This document shows, piece by piece, positions 36,602 through 44,462 of a DNA stretch of 64,000 bases. The number at the start of each line of letters is the position of its first letter. Position 1 is the first letter of the stretch. Source of the DNA: Bacillus altitudinis 41KF2b (GTDB lineage Bacteria > Bacillota > Bacilli > Bacillales > Bacillaceae); NCBI RefSeq assembly GCF_000691145.1, contig NZ_ASJC01000002.1:1-64000 (forward strand). The letters are read 5' to 3'. Made by a program: the position numbers and the translations under genes. The notes under the pieces were generated by a model. The model did no database searches. It worked only from the letters and a program-made list of their open reading frames with translations, and was not told the DNA's origin.

Positions 36602-37245
36602 GAATCGTCCTCTTTTCTTTTGATCATGATATGAAGATCTTCTTCCTTTTCCTCACGAACTGCTTTTTTTGTTTTTTCGATTGTCAGCTCAATTTGCTTC
36701 AGCTTTAATCTTCGTTCATCTTTCGCATGAGCGAGCTCTTCAAACTGTTTAATCAGCCGTCTTAGTTCTCCCATTGCACGAGATTGGGCATTTAAAAAAG
36801 TAGCATGCCGATCCCATGAAAATTGAAACGAAAATTCCTCTGCCGTGATCTCTGGCTCTGGATGAATACCTTCGCCTGTTTCTTCCTCTAATGAAGAAGG
36901 CAAGTACGTCGCCTTTTTCAGTTCTTTGATCATGTCATCTTGATCTGCTACATGCATGATGCGCTGCGCTCGAATAATGGCTGCGTATTGAATTTGAATT
37001 TGATCCCAGATGATATCAAGAGATGTGCGCCCATCCATTTTTTCCATGATTTCAATCGTTTCATCTGAAAGAAATTGATGAAAGATCGAGTGCGCCTGCT
37101 TTGACGGTGTTTTTTGTCTTTGCCAGCCGTATCGTCTTTTCCATGATTTGACGGTATGGATGGAGACGTTGTATTGATCCGCTAGCTGCTGGTACGTCAT
37201 CCCTTTCATATAATCCTGCTTAGCCTCTATCCGTTTATCTTTCAT
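36598..37245 (-). CDS. xtmA: terminase small subunit XtmA
   Basis: This 215-residue protein has an N-terminal helix-turn-helix ([21 protein letters not shown]) and charged C-terminal helices ([19 protein letters not shown]). It recognises DNA and recruits XtmB. It heads the late operon. Upstream, 37246-37396 holds a hairpin (AATGATTCC..GGGAATCATT at 37277-37301) and presumably the late promoter recognised by Xpf. Confidence 0.92.
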   Translation of the reverse strand: MKDKRIEAKQDYMKGMTYQQLADQYNVSIHTVKSWKRRYGWQRQKTPSKQAHSIFHQFLSDETIEIMEKMDGRTSLDIIWDQIQIQYAAIIRAQRIMHVADQDDMIKELKKATYLPSSLEEETGEGIHPEPEITAEEFSFQFSWDRHATFLNAQSRAMGELRRLIKQFEELAHAKDERRLKLKQIELTIEKTKKAVREEKEEDLHIMIKRKEDDS

Positions 37246-37390
37246 TTACATTCACCTGCCGCCTCCTTTTAGTTCGAATGATTCCCTGAAGAGGAATCAT
37301 TTGTGCCGGGCTAGCAAACATTCGTTTGGTCTTTCTAACTATAGGTGGCAACTGTAAGACAAGCTTTTGAAGATTGAGTGATGAAAGAAA

Positions 37391-37422
37391 AAACACCTAT
37401 TCAGCAGCTTTGAATAGGCGTT
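37391..37422 (-). terminator. terminator overlapping the xpf stop
   Basis: On the minus strand CCTATTC-(9 bases)-GAATAGG is followed by TGTTTTTTC. It overlaps the last codons of xpf, so late genes need their own promoter. Confidence 0.8.
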
Positions 37423-37915
37423 CTTGTACTTTTTTGGACATTTTGGTCCGAGCTCTTTCCATATGTTTTTGGACTGTTCCTTTTTTTACATCTAGCATAA
37501 TCGCAATCTCGCTAAATGACAGACCCTGCGTTGTGTGCATAAAAAATACGTCTTTCTCTCGATCTGTTAAAACAGACAAAGCTTCATCAATTCGCCTTTT
37601 GTCTCGCTCACTTACCTCTCTTTCTTTCTCTTGAATGAGGGTGTATTCATGTGATAAAGCCTCTAATACTTCTGGATTGGCAAGAATGGTGCGCTGATAC
37701 ACAGATCTTCTGTCTAATCCTCTGCGTGCGCCTGGCTCTCTACCGATTTGAAGCCATTCCACCACGTATTCTAGATCGCTGACCATACTGGCGATCATTT
37801 TTTGATCATGTTTGTCCTGATCTGACATCTGTTTCTCTTCTTTGTCTTTCAATTGTTCATATCGTTTTCTGGCATCTTTTAAACTTCTTTTATATTCGAT
37901 CAGTAAATCTTGCAT
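37397..37915 (-). CDS. xpf: sigma-like late gene activator Xpf
   Basis: This 172-residue protein ends in a sigma-70 region-4 helix-turn-helix (LTDREKDVFFMHTTQGLSFS, EIAIMLDVKKGTVQKHMERA). The N-terminal half is charged and helical. In PBSX, Xpf switches on the late operon. It is flanked on both sides by strong minus-strand terminators, so its expression is insulated from the early genes and from the late operon. GAGAGAGCACAG precedes the start. Confidence 0.92.
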   Translation of the reverse strand: MQDLLIEYKRSLKDARKRYEQLKDKEEKQMSDQDKHDQKMIASMVSDLEYVVEWLQIGREPGARRGLDRRSVYQRTILANPEVLEALSHEYTLIQEKEREVSERDKRRIDEALSVLTDREKDVFFMHTTQGLSFSEIAIMLDVKKGTVQKHMERARTKMSKKVQERLFKAAE

Positions 37916-37942
37916 CTGTGCTCTCTCCCTTTTTTAAGAAAA

Positions 37943-37997
37943 TAAAAAACGGACACCAATCAGCCCCTTATTATAGGGTCTTGATCAGTGTCCGCAG
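37943..37997 (-). terminator. strong terminator between xtrA and xpf
   Basis: The long hairpin CGGACAC..GTGTCCG with an inner CCC/GGG stem is followed by TTTTTTATTTT on the minus strand. Confidence 0.85.
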
Positions 37998-38039
37998 GCT
38001 TTCCGTCTTGGACTTATTCAGTTATTCTTGTTCATCAGG

Positions 38040-38246
38040 CTAGCTGATTTTAAAACCAATCTCGTGATCGACTCTTGCAAAATGTCCTTTTGCTGTTTGA
38101 ATAATCGTTTTTCCATGCTCAGGTACATCCATCATATAAGCCGTTCCTACGTTTCCATCTAACACAATGACTTGAATCTTTCCTTTTTCCATTTCACCGA
38201 CAAATGTCTGGTTTTCTTGAATCATGAGTTGTTTTGGCTCGTTCAT
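38040..38246 (-). CDS. xtrA: phage protein XtrA (YqaO family)
   Basis: This 68-residue protein has GKIQVIVLDGNVGTAYMM, DVPEHGKTIIQTAKGHFARV and a short basic end, as in XtrA/YqaO. It follows the RusA-like gene with a 4-base overlap, as in PBSX and skin. Function unknown. Confidence 0.85.
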   Translation of the reverse strand: MNEPKQLMIQENQTFVGEMEKGKIQVIVLDGNVGTAYMMDVPEHGKTIIQTAKGHFARVDHEIGFKIS

Positions 38247-38647
38247 ATGCTTGTCTCCTTATTTGGTGGTGAGGATCTCATATCATCACCCATCGTATTT
38301 AAGATGATTTCCATTCGAGGACGCATGCTATAAAACTGTGAAACTCTTAATTCTACAATCTGTAAAGAGGCGTCATCGGTAACGGCATGAAGTGCTTCTT
38401 GTATATACTGCAAATTTGGTTGAAGAATGCAGATGTGTACCGGGCGTATCAAGCCTTTTTCTGCAGATGTACGCGTGTCTTGGCTGTTCGCTAGATCAAT
38501 GGGCATATTGTAAAATGAGCGAATGTCGAGTGATAATGCGCCTTTTATTTTGCTTGTGCATTGCGCTTTAGCGGCTGTTTGAATTCTGTTTATCAATGTC
38601 TCTTTTGTACATAAATGTTCTTTTTCAATGATAAAATGAAGGACCAT
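38243..38647 (-). CDS. RusA-like protein with altered catalytic residues (XkdD/YqaN position)
   Basis: This protein has 134 residues from the ATG at 38647, directly after the stop of a 34-residue ORF. Its plan follows RusA Holliday-junction resolvases: strand LHFIIEKE, helix with KGALSLDIRSFYNMP, then QPNLQYIQEALHAVTDDASL and IVELRVSQFYSMRPRMEI. In active RusA the equivalent loop is PDxDN..K; here it reads PNLQY..E, so two metal-binding Asp and the Lys appear lost. It is probably an inactive relative. Position before xtrA matches xkdD and yqaN. Confidence 0.72.
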   Translation of the reverse strand: MVLHFIIEKEHLCTKETLINRIQTAAKAQCTSKIKGALSLDIRSFYNMPIDLANSQDTRTSAEKGLIRPVHICILQPNLQYIQEALHAVTDDASLQIVELRVSQFYSMRPRMEIILNTMGDDMRSSPPNKETSI

Positions 38648-38648
38648 G

Positions 38649-38753
38649 CTACGATCTCCCGTCATCCTTCGCCCACTGCCGAATGTCTTGTTCGTTTTGA
38701 CCCGCATTGAGCAAACATTTCAGGAATGTCATGATTTGCTTCAATCGATTCAT
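38649..38753 (-). CDS. 34-residue early phage ORF
   Basis: This small ORF encodes MNRLKQIMTFLKCLLNAG, then QNEQDIRQWAKDDGRS. AAAGGA lies ten bases upstream. Its ATG overlaps the stop of the previous gene (ATGA), and its stop is one base from the RusA-like start, so it fits tightly into the early operon. No family is recognised. Confidence 0.5.
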   Translation of the reverse strand: MNRLKQIMTFLKCLLNAGQNEQDIRQWAKDDGRS

Positions 38754-38950
38754 GTCGCATTCATCCTTTCCTTCTTCTTGTCATCAACGGCTTTTTCTGC
38801 CATGAGGGTCATGTATGTGCGTTTTTCTTCTGCCGTGGGGAAAGCAAAAATCGGCTCTTTTTGATGAAAAGTGATCCAGCCGCCAGCTTGTACTAGGCAA
38901 TGCTGGGCTTCTTTTCGGGCATCAAATGTCATCTGATGTCTCATCATCAT
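38750..38950 (-). CDS. small early phage protein, unknown
   Basis: This protein of about 66 residues includes FDARKEAQHCLVQAGGWITF, then FAFPTAEEKRTYM. Three consecutive ATG codons (38950, 38947, 38944) follow AAAGGATTTG; any could be used. It overlaps the end of the 50-residue gene upstream and the start of the 34-residue ORF downstream. Function unknown. Confidence 0.6.
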   Translation of the reverse strand: MMMRHQMTFDARKEAQHCLVQAGGWITFHQKEPIFAFPTAEEKRTYMTLMAEKAVDDKKKERMNAT

Positions 38951-39074
38951 CAAATCCTTTCTCACGGTCCTCGTCCTCTAATCGATAACCATTTCGGGAC
39001 ATTTCATATGGCCAGTAACGTTTTGGATAGCCGAAATCATTCATTTGTGTCACCATCGGATGTTCGATACTCAT
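38922..39074 (-). CDS. 50-residue early phage protein (YqaI-like N-terminus)
   Basis: This small ORF begins MSIEHPMVTQMNDFGYPKRY and ends in an acidic tail (EDEDREKGFDDDETSDD). AAAAAGGGGAG lies ten bases upstream. The HPMV-(n)-GYP beginning is common in small Bacillus phage proteins such as YqaI of the skin element. It follows the Cro-like gene. Function unknown. Confidence 0.65.
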   Translation of the reverse strand: MSIEHPMVTQMNDFGYPKRYWPYEMSRNGYRLEDEDREKGFDDDETSDDI

Positions 39075-39092
39075 TCTGTTTGTCTCCCCTTT

Positions 39093-39332
39093 TTAAGAAC
39101 GGTCTTCCTCAAGACTATTACTCTTTTTGTGTAACTTTTGACCAAAAAAAAGCTCTTGAACACCGATATTTAGCAAATCTGCAATATGCTTGGCTATTTC
39201 TAAGCTGGGCTTTGTTCGGCCCATTTCTATATTTGCATAGCCACTCGTGTACTTATATCCAAGTTTTTTCGCCATATACGTTTGTGTTTTTCCTTGTAAT
39301 ATTCGTTCTTCTCGTAAATTTTCAAGTTTCAT
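39093..39332 (-). CDS. Cro-like XRE regulator
   Basis: This 79-residue protein is an XRE-family helix-turn-helix: LREERILQGKTQTYMAKKLG, YTSGYANIEMGRTKPSLEIA, then a Lys/Ser-rich tail. It is divergent from the repressor gene and first of the early genes, the position of Cro. The two proteins share the YxN-E-GxxKP recognition segment, so they probably bind the same operators in the 150-base gap between them. Confidence 0.82.
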   Translation of the reverse strand: MKLENLREERILQGKTQTYMAKKLGYKYTSGYANIEMGRTKPSLEIAKHIADLLNIGVQELFFGQKLHKKSNSLEEDRS

Positions 39333-39482
39333 GTTTCCACCTCTTACTCATTATGTGTAAGTTATATTCATTATGATAATATACACAAAACGAGTAAGTC
39401 AATCATATTTTTATTCTTTTTGTGTATTTATTTATCTTTTCCGTGTAATTCATGATAAAATTTACACATAATATGAAAAAAG
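39333..39482. promoter_or_regulatory. phage control region with repeated ACACA operators
   Basis: The motif ACACAWAA recurs in both orientations: CTTACTCATTATGTGTAAG (39344-39362), TACACAAAACGAGTAAG (about 39382-39398), TTTTGTGTA (39418-39426), CCGTGTAA (39441-39448) and TTTACACATAATATG (about 39461-39475). The sites straddle both divergent promoters and are the likely binding sites for the repressor and the Cro-like protein. Confidence 0.65.
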
Positions 39483-39869
39483 GTGTTTCCGATGGATAAT
39501 TTGACTGGAAAGATTCTAACTGAATTAAGAGAGAAACATGGATGGAGTAAGTCTACCGTTGCCAAAAAACTTGGATTAAAGGCGATGTCAACCTATGCTA
39601 ACTGGGAATATGGATTGAGAAAGCCAGATGGTGAAATGATTGTGAAAATCGCCGAGTTATACGGGGTCTCAACAGATTATCTTCTCACAGGTAAAGACAA
39701 AAACGCCTCTGATGACGATCTTGCAGATGATCCTGATTTGCAAATTGCGTTTAAAGCTGCCTCCGATTTTTCTGAAGAAGCACGAAGACAAACCATCGAC
39801 TTTATTAACTACATTAGAGAGAAAGAGAAACAAAAAGGCCGTCAGCCAAAACAGACAGACGACAAATAA
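39483..39869 (+). CDS. xre: phage repressor (XRE family)
   Basis: This protein of about 127 residues has an N-terminal helix-turn-helix (about 5-65: LREKHGWSKSTVAKKLGLKA, YANWEYGLRKPDGEM) and a C-terminal helical part (ASDFSEEARRQTIDFINYIR) with a basic Gln/Lys end. It is the counterpart of PBSX Xre, which keeps the element silent. PBSX and skin carry an ImmA-type protease next to the repressor; none is present here. The start is ATG 39483 (MFP...) or, more likely, ATG 39492 after AAAGGTG. A terminator follows. Confidence 0.88.
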   Translation: MFPMDNLTGKILTELREKHGWSKSTVAKKLGLKAMSTYANWEYGLRKPDGEMIVKIAELYGVSTDYLLTGKDKNASDDDLADDPDLQIAFKAASDFSEEARRQTIDFINYIREKEKQKGRQPKQTDDK

Positions 39870-39895
39870 AAGATCTCTTTTTATAAAGCATCACA

Positions 39896-39926
39896 TAGCT
39901 GGGTAGATACCCAGCTTTTTTTATGT
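39896..39926 (+). terminator. terminator after the phage repressor
   Basis: The hairpin AGCTGGGT-AGAT-ACCCAGCT is followed by TTTTTTA. Confidence 0.9.
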
Positions 39927-40053
39927 CTCTTTTTCCTCCTAAAAAAGAATGACATATGAATAAAAAATCATGTGTTTTTTGGGTAAAATCGTCTTTCCCT
40001 ACATAATATGTGACAATTTTCACCAAAAATACTCATTTTTCCACTTATTTTGA

Positions 40054-40082
40054 TTGACATATAATTCTATTATTATTAATAT
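40054..40082 (+). promoter_or_regulatory. promoter of the secreted protein gene
   Basis: -35 TTGACA (40054-40059), a 17-base spacer and -10 TAATAT (40077-40082) lie about 30 bases before the gene. Confidence 0.7.
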
Positions 40083-40112
40083 ATGTATATACTAAAAAAA
40101 GGAGTGTTACCG

Positions 40113-40463
40113 ATGAAAAAATTAATGAAAGCTTGTACATTGTCTTTAGCTGCTTTAGGTGCTCTTACGTTCTTCCAAACTGAAGGTGCTCATGCAGCTG
40201 CACAGCCTAAAGAACCAGTTATAGCAAAAGCTCCTATTATGAATAAAGTGATTACAGTGAACCGCACACTTACTGTAGGTTCTTCGATCGCTGTTTCACT
40301 TCCAGCAAGTCAAATTTCTGTCTCAGGCGCAACGTATGCCATTCAATTAGACCAAACTGCTCCAAATTTCACTTGGATCCGTGCTGTACAACGCGGTTCT
40401 GTTACAGTGTCTTACTATAATTCACTAGGTGAGCTTGTTATTAACTATATTACTGTTCGTTAA
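40113..40463 (+). CDS. small secreted protein, unknown function
   Basis: This 116-residue protein has a clear signal peptide (MKKLMKACTLSLAALGALTF, cleavage near AHA-A). The mature part of about 87 residues is predicted beta-rich (ITVNRTLTVGSSIAVSLP, GSVTVSYYNSLGELVINYIT) and has no cysteine. The ATG at 40113 follows AAAGGAGTG; the frame extends 10 codons upstream without a site. It is a single gene between the phage repressor and bioB, with its own promoter and terminator. No family is recognised. Confidence 0.7.
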   Translation: MKKLMKACTLSLAALGALTFFQTEGAHAAAQPKEPVIAKAPIMNKVITVNRTLTVGSSIAVSLPASQISVSGATYAIQLDQTAPNFTWIRAVQRGSVTVSYYNSLGELVINYITVR

Positions 40464-40480
40464 GCGATTTTTTTCATATG

Positions 40481-40514
40481 AAAAGGCGATGACTACATGT
40501 TCATCGCCTTTTTG
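40481..40514 (+). terminator. terminator after secreted protein gene
   Basis: The hairpin AAAGGCGATGA-(6 bases)-TCATCGCCTTTTT. Confidence 0.88.
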
Positions 40515-40562
40515 TGTTTTTACTTTTAAGCTGCTTACCAGTGCTTGCCAATCTCTATCTAT

Positions 40563-40595
40563 TATGTTAACTTTTAATAAAAATAAGTTTACATA
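40563..40595 (+). promoter_or_regulatory. BirA (biotin repressor) operator before bioB
   Basis: TGTTAAC (40565-40571), exactly 15 bases, then GTTTACA (40587-40593) match the conserved BirA box TTGTTAACC-N15-GGTTTACAA. It lies 15 bases before the bioB start, so biotin excess should shut off the gene. Confidence 0.85.
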
Positions 40596-40608
40596 TTGAG
40601 AGGGGCTT

Positions 40609-41607
40609 ATGATGGGAAAAATAACGTCTTTGTCTTGGGAAACGATCGTGAAGAAAGCCATCAATCATGAACCGATTACGATGGAAGAAGGTCTAAAAAT
40701 TCTTGGAGCAGACGACGCAGAGTTGCTGCCTATTATGCATGCAGCTTATCAGGTGAGATTTCATTTTTTTCAAAAAAAGGTGAAGTTAAATATGATCTTT
40801 AACGCCAAAAGCGGATATTGTCCTGAAAACTGCGGGTATTGTTCACAATCGGTGATTTCAACAGCTCCTGTTGAGAGGTATACAATGCTTGACCAAAAAA
40901 CCATTGTGGCCGGTGCGCGTGAGGCGTTAAAAAGAAAAGCAGGGACTTATTGTATTGTAGCAAGCGGGAGAGCACCTTCGCACCGTGAATTAGATGAAGT
41001 CACCGCAGCAGTGAAGGAAATTACTGAGACAATGCCTTTGAAAGTTTGTGCATGCCTTGGGTTATTAAATGAAGAAAAAGCGAAGCGGCTGAAGGAAGCG
41101 GGTGTTCATCGGTATAATCATAATCTCAATACACATCAAGATCATCATGCTCAAATTACAACGACCCATACGTATGATGACCGCGTATCGACCATTGAGA
41201 AGGTCAAACAGTCAGGGATGTCACCATGTTCAGGGGTTATTATTGGGATGGGCGAAACCAATCAGCAAATTGTCGAAATGGCTTTTGCGCTTAGAGCCCT
41301 TGATGCGGATTCGATTCCCGTCAACTTTCTCCATGCAATTGAAGGAACGCCTCTTGAACATCAAGAACGTACACATCCGATCAAAGCGTTGAAGGTTTTG
41401 GCACTGATGCGATTTATCAACCCGGCTAAGGAAATTCGAGTATCTGGGGGAAGAGAGTTTAATTTACGAACGCTTCAGCCTCTCGCATTATATGCAGCGA
41501 ACTCTATTTTTGTAGGCGATTATTTAACGACAAAAGGACAGCAAGTTCAAACCGATCATCACATCATTGAAGATTTAGGTTTTGAAATAGAAGAATGTGC
41601 GCTTTAA
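40609..41607 (+). CDS. bioB: biotin synthase BioB
   Basis: This radical SAM enzyme of about 332 residues inserts sulfur into dethiobiotin to form biotin. The cluster motif is YCPENCGYCSQ near residue 68 (CxxxCxxC). Further BioB marks are RYNHNLNT, GMGET and IPVNFLHAIEGTPL. The ATG at 40609 or the next codon (ATG 40612) follows GAGGGG. A BirA operator precedes it and a terminator follows. It stands alone: none of bioW, A, F, D or I is next to it, unlike the B. subtilis bio operon. Confidence 0.96.
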   Translation: MMGKITSLSWETIVKKAINHEPITMEEGLKILGADDAELLPIMHAAYQVRFHFFQKKVKLNMIFNAKSGYCPENCGYCSQSVISTAPVERYTMLDQKTIVAGAREALKRKAGTYCIVASGRAPSHRELDEVTAAVKEITETMPLKVCACLGLLNEEKAKRLKEAGVHRYNHNLNTHQDHHAQITTTHTYDDRVSTIEKVKQSGMSPCSGVIIGMGETNQQIVEMAFALRALDADSIPVNFLHAIEGTPLEHQERTHPIKALKVLALMRFINPAKEIRVSGGREFNLRTLQPLALYAANSIFVGDYLTTKGQQVQTDHHIIEDLGFEIEECAL

Positions 41608-41609
41608 AA

Positions 41610-41639
41610 AAAGTCTGCCGATGAATCGGCAGACTTTTG
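41610..41639. terminator. bidirectional terminator after bioB
   Basis: The hairpin AAAAGTCTGCCG-ATGAAT-CGGCAGACTTTT serves bioB and the convergent secreted-protein gene. Confidence 0.9.
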
Positions 41640-41648
41640 ACGTTGAGA

Positions 41649-42122
41649 TTAGAATCTTTTATGGAAATCGACAGTACCGCTTCCTTCTTCGCGGTCAAAG
41701 CTGCCAACAAAAGTCCAGTTAATATAGCCGCCGTCACCATTGTTGACAAACGTACCATCTTCAAATACCCAAATACCAAACGTAATGCCGTCATATTCAA
41801 CACTATCATAATAGACAACATTGTTCAGTCCGCTAAAATCATGATCTTGGCTTAAGTTTTGAACAACTACGTTGTAATTTTGACCTGCTTCATAGAATGC
41901 ACTGTATGCCGCATTTTTTACAAATCCATCACGATTTTGAGATGATTTTACTGCTTGTTCAATTTTATCGGCAATGGCTACTGGATCAATCGAGACACTT
42001 CCATCGACACCTGTTGTCGTAGCAGCTTCAGCCTTTTGACCAAAAGTCGTAAGAGATAAAGGGACAGCAACCATTGACGTAGCAATCACAGAGCTAACAA
42101 AAAATTTACTTGTTTTCCTCAT
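41649..42122 (-). CDS. secreted protein, Bacillus-specific family
   Basis: This 157-residue protein has a signal peptide (about 1-33, MRKTSKFFVSSVIATSMVAV, cleavage near AEA-A). The mature part has an N-terminal helix (DPVAIADKIEQAVKSSQNRD) and a beta-rich domain with YDGITFGIWVFEDGTF and NNGDGGYINWTFVGSFDREE. Similar Bacillus secreted proteins are often labelled stress protein or YolA-like without known function; that likeness is from memory. AAAGGAGGAG precedes the start. Confidence 0.65.
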   Translation of the reverse strand: MRKTSKFFVSSVIATSMVAVPLSLTTFGQKAEAATTTGVDGSVSIDPVAIADKIEQAVKSSQNRDGFVKNAAYSAFYEAGQNYNVVVQNLSQDHDFSGLNNVVYYDSVEYDGITFGIWVFEDGTFVNNGDGGYINWTFVGSFDREEGSGTVDFHKRF

Positions 42123-42257
42123 TATTTCTAACTCCTCCTTTAATTGGTATGTTTATGTACTACCCTTTTCTTTGTCACTTAAACACTAATTTAAGAAAAA
42201 ACTTCTTTTTCTATCAATTAAGAGGCTGTTTTTACTGTTTAAAAGGGCAAAACAACA

Positions 42258-42289
42258 AAAAAACTACTCTTTTAAAAGAGTAGTTTTCC
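42258..42289 (-). terminator. terminator after uppP
   Basis: The hairpin AAAACTACTC-(8 bases)-GAGTAGTTTT has a T run on the minus strand. Confidence 0.85.
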
Positions 42290-42293
42290 ATCA

Positions 42294-43127
42294 TTACATA
42301 AACATGATAAATAAAATCAGACCTAGGATGATTCGGTAGATCGCAAAAGGCACAAGTTTGATTTTATTAATCAGTTTTAGGAAGAATCGAACAACAAAGA
42401 GAGCCACAATAAACGCACTCACAAAGCCCACAATAAAGAATGGAAGCATGTCTGTTGTTAAATATTCGGCATTTTTAACAAGTGTCAAGAGGCTTGCTCC
42501 CGCCATAATCGGCATGGCCATAATAAACGTAAAGTCAGCCGCCGCTCGGTGATTCAGACCAAGAATAACACCACCTGCTATTGTAGAACCTGAACGCGAG
42601 AAGCCTGGCCATAGTGCTAAACATTGAAATAACCCGATATACAGCGCTTGTCTGTACGTCATATTATCCACAGAGCTTGTTTCTGTTTTACGTTTATTGA
42701 TCCAATCAGCGACAAGCATCAACACAGCCCCTAAAATCAAACCGACGGCGACTGTTCTCACGTCAAACAAATATTTATCAATATAATCTTCAAATAAGAA
42801 TCCTAAAATGACGGCTGGGACGAGTCCAACAGCAATTTGAGCGATGGTCAGCTTATGTCCGCTGCGTTTTTGTTCTTCTGTGATATTTTTCTTTAAGCCT
42901 AATAAGTTCAAAATACGATCTTTGAACACGATCATGACAGCTAAAATAGAACCTAACTGAATCACGACTTTAAATGTGTTTGCAGCCTCTGGCGTAATGA
43001 TGTCTTTTGATTTTAGCCAAAGATCATCAACAATGATCATATGCCCTGTAGACGAGACAGGTGCATACTCTGTTAATCCTTCGACAATTCCTAAAACCAG
43101 TGCCACGAATAAATCCCATAGATTCAT
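42294..43127 (-). CDS. uppP: undecaprenyl-diphosphatase UppP (BacA, YubB)
   Basis: This 277-residue membrane enzyme with about eight helices removes a phosphate from undecaprenyl pyrophosphate to recycle the lipid carrier for wall synthesis; it also gives bacitracin tolerance. The conserved motifs are EGLTEYAPVSSTGHM near residue 17 and PGFSRSGSTIAGG near 158. The ATG at 43127 follows AAAGGAAAG; the longer reading to 43172 has no site. In B. subtilis yubB is likewise next to yubA. Confidence 0.93.
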   Translation of the reverse strand: MNLWDLFVALVLGIVEGLTEYAPVSSTGHMIIVDDLWLKSKDIITPEAANTFKVVIQLGSILAVMIVFKDRILNLLGLKKNITEEQKRSGHKLTIAQIAVGLVPAVILGFLFEDYIDKYLFDVRTVAVGLILGAVLMLVADWINKRKTETSSVDNMTYRQALYIGLFQCLALWPGFSRSGSTIAGGVILGLNHRAAADFTFIMAMPIMAGASLLTLVKNAEYLTTDMLPFFIVGFVSAFIVALFVVRFFLKLINKIKLVPFAIYRIILGLILFIMFM

Positions 43128-43254
43128 GATTTTCTTTCCTTTCAATTCTGATCTTTTGAACTGGCCAAACATCTATGTCCACATAAAGACAAGCTTCCTT
43201 TTTCGAAAGCTCGTCTTTATGATACTATATTTTTTTCTAAAAAAGATTATGACA

Positions 43255-44397
43255 TCAAACCTTTTCTTCTTTATACAAATTGGATCGCATTTTGAACCAA
43301 TCAAACAGGTGAGTCGTGATCACTTTCAGAACGGCATACGTCGGAATCGCGACAATGATGCCGACTACGCTGAACAATTTACCTGCTGTTAATAGAACAA
43401 AGATAATCGTGATCGGATGGATATGAAGGTTTTTCCCCATGACCTGAGGAGAAATGAATTTCCCTTCAATAAGTTGAACCACTGTCCAGACAATGATGAG
43501 TTTTAAAAGCATCACTGGTGATGTCACAAGCGCAATCACAATCGCTGGTGTAATCGCAATGGTTGGACCAAGGTATGGCACTACACTTGTACATGCCGCA
43601 ATAATCGCCAGCAGCAGCGCATAGTCAAGTCCAATAATCATATAGCCAATTAAAAGAAGAATACCGATACAGAAGCTGACAATGATCTGCCCGCGTATAT
43701 AAGAACTTAGACGATGGTTCATTTCGTGAAGCACGATATGAGTATGGTCTCTAAACTTATTCGGGATAAATTTCAAGAAATAGTCAGGCAGTTTTTTGCC
43801 GTCTTTTAATAGATAAAACAGAATGAACGGAACCGTCACGATCGAGATGATAATTTCAGTAAGCGCCCCTAAGAAAGTGCCGACTCCGGTAAAAGTACTT
43901 TCCAAAATCTTCGTCGCTTGACTTGACGCTTTACTCACCAATTCAGAGACGTTAAAGTTCATCGTTTTCTGCACTTGACTAATAAAGTTGCTTCCAGTTA
44001 ATTGTCTAATCTGTTCTTCTACCGTATCAACGTATTTTGGCAGATTATGAAACAGACTCATCGTTTGTGCTTGTAAAAAAGGAATAATAGATACAATGGT
44101 CACTGTAATGATCCCAATAATGACGATATATAAAAGCAAAATCGAGAAGATCCGTTTGACCTTAAATCTCTCTAATAAATTCACAATTGGATTTAATAAA
44201 TAATACACAACCCCCGTTAAAATAATCGGTAAGGCAATGGTTTTGATAAGTACAATGAGCGGTGTGAAAATAAAAGATGCCTTCATGAAAACAAGGATAT
44301 TCAACCCTATTAATAGCAGGATGAGTAAAAAGAGAACAAACTTGTTATCAAGAAAAAATTTTCTAAATCGACTGCTCCACATTTGCATAGAATTCAT
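43255..44397 (-). CDS. yubA: AI-2E/UPF0118 family transporter (YubA-like)
   Basis: This 380-residue protein has about seven or eight helices: pairs near residues 18-60 and 68-100, and a C-terminal bundle with [20 protein letters not shown] and [20 protein letters not shown], the family signature. The central soluble part (about 105-160) is amphipathic. Family members export or take up small molecules; the substrate here is unknown. The start follows GGAGGAAAG. A hairpin at 43184-43222 separates it from uppP. Confidence 0.85.
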   Translation of the reverse strand: MNSMQMWSSRFRKFFLDNKFVLFLLILLLIGLNILVFMKASFIFTPLIVLIKTIALPIILTGVVYYLLNPIVNLLERFKVKRIFSILLLYIVIIGIITVTIVSIIPFLQAQTMSLFHNLPKYVDTVEEQIRQLTGSNFISQVQKTMNFNVSELVSKASSQATKILESTFTGVGTFLGALTEIIISIVTVPFILFYLLKDGKKLPDYFLKFIPNKFRDHTHIVLHEMNHRLSSYIRGQIIVSFCIGILLLIGYMIIGLDYALLLAIIAACTSVVPYLGPTIAITPAIVIALVTSPVMLLKLIIVWTVVQLIEGKFISPQVMGKNLHIHPITIIFVLLTAGKLFSVVGIIVAIPTYAVLKVITTHLFDWFKMRSNLYKEEKV

Positions 44398-44462
44398 ATC
44401 TTTCCTCCAAACACGGGCTATTTTATTAGTAAATTGTACACTACTTGATCATCATTTTGTGA

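Noticed and set aside
11370-40080. tRNA-Ala as attachment site with a matching direct repeat at the right end
   Set aside because: The tRNA 3' end sequence does not recur between 39870 and 40110. The only shared strings are about eight bases and A/T-rich. No integrase is present.
43184-43222. Hairpin between yubA and uppP as a strong terminator
   Set aside because: The stem GACGAGCTT..AAGCTTGTC is good, but no T run follows on the minus strand. It may be a processing or weak pausing site only.
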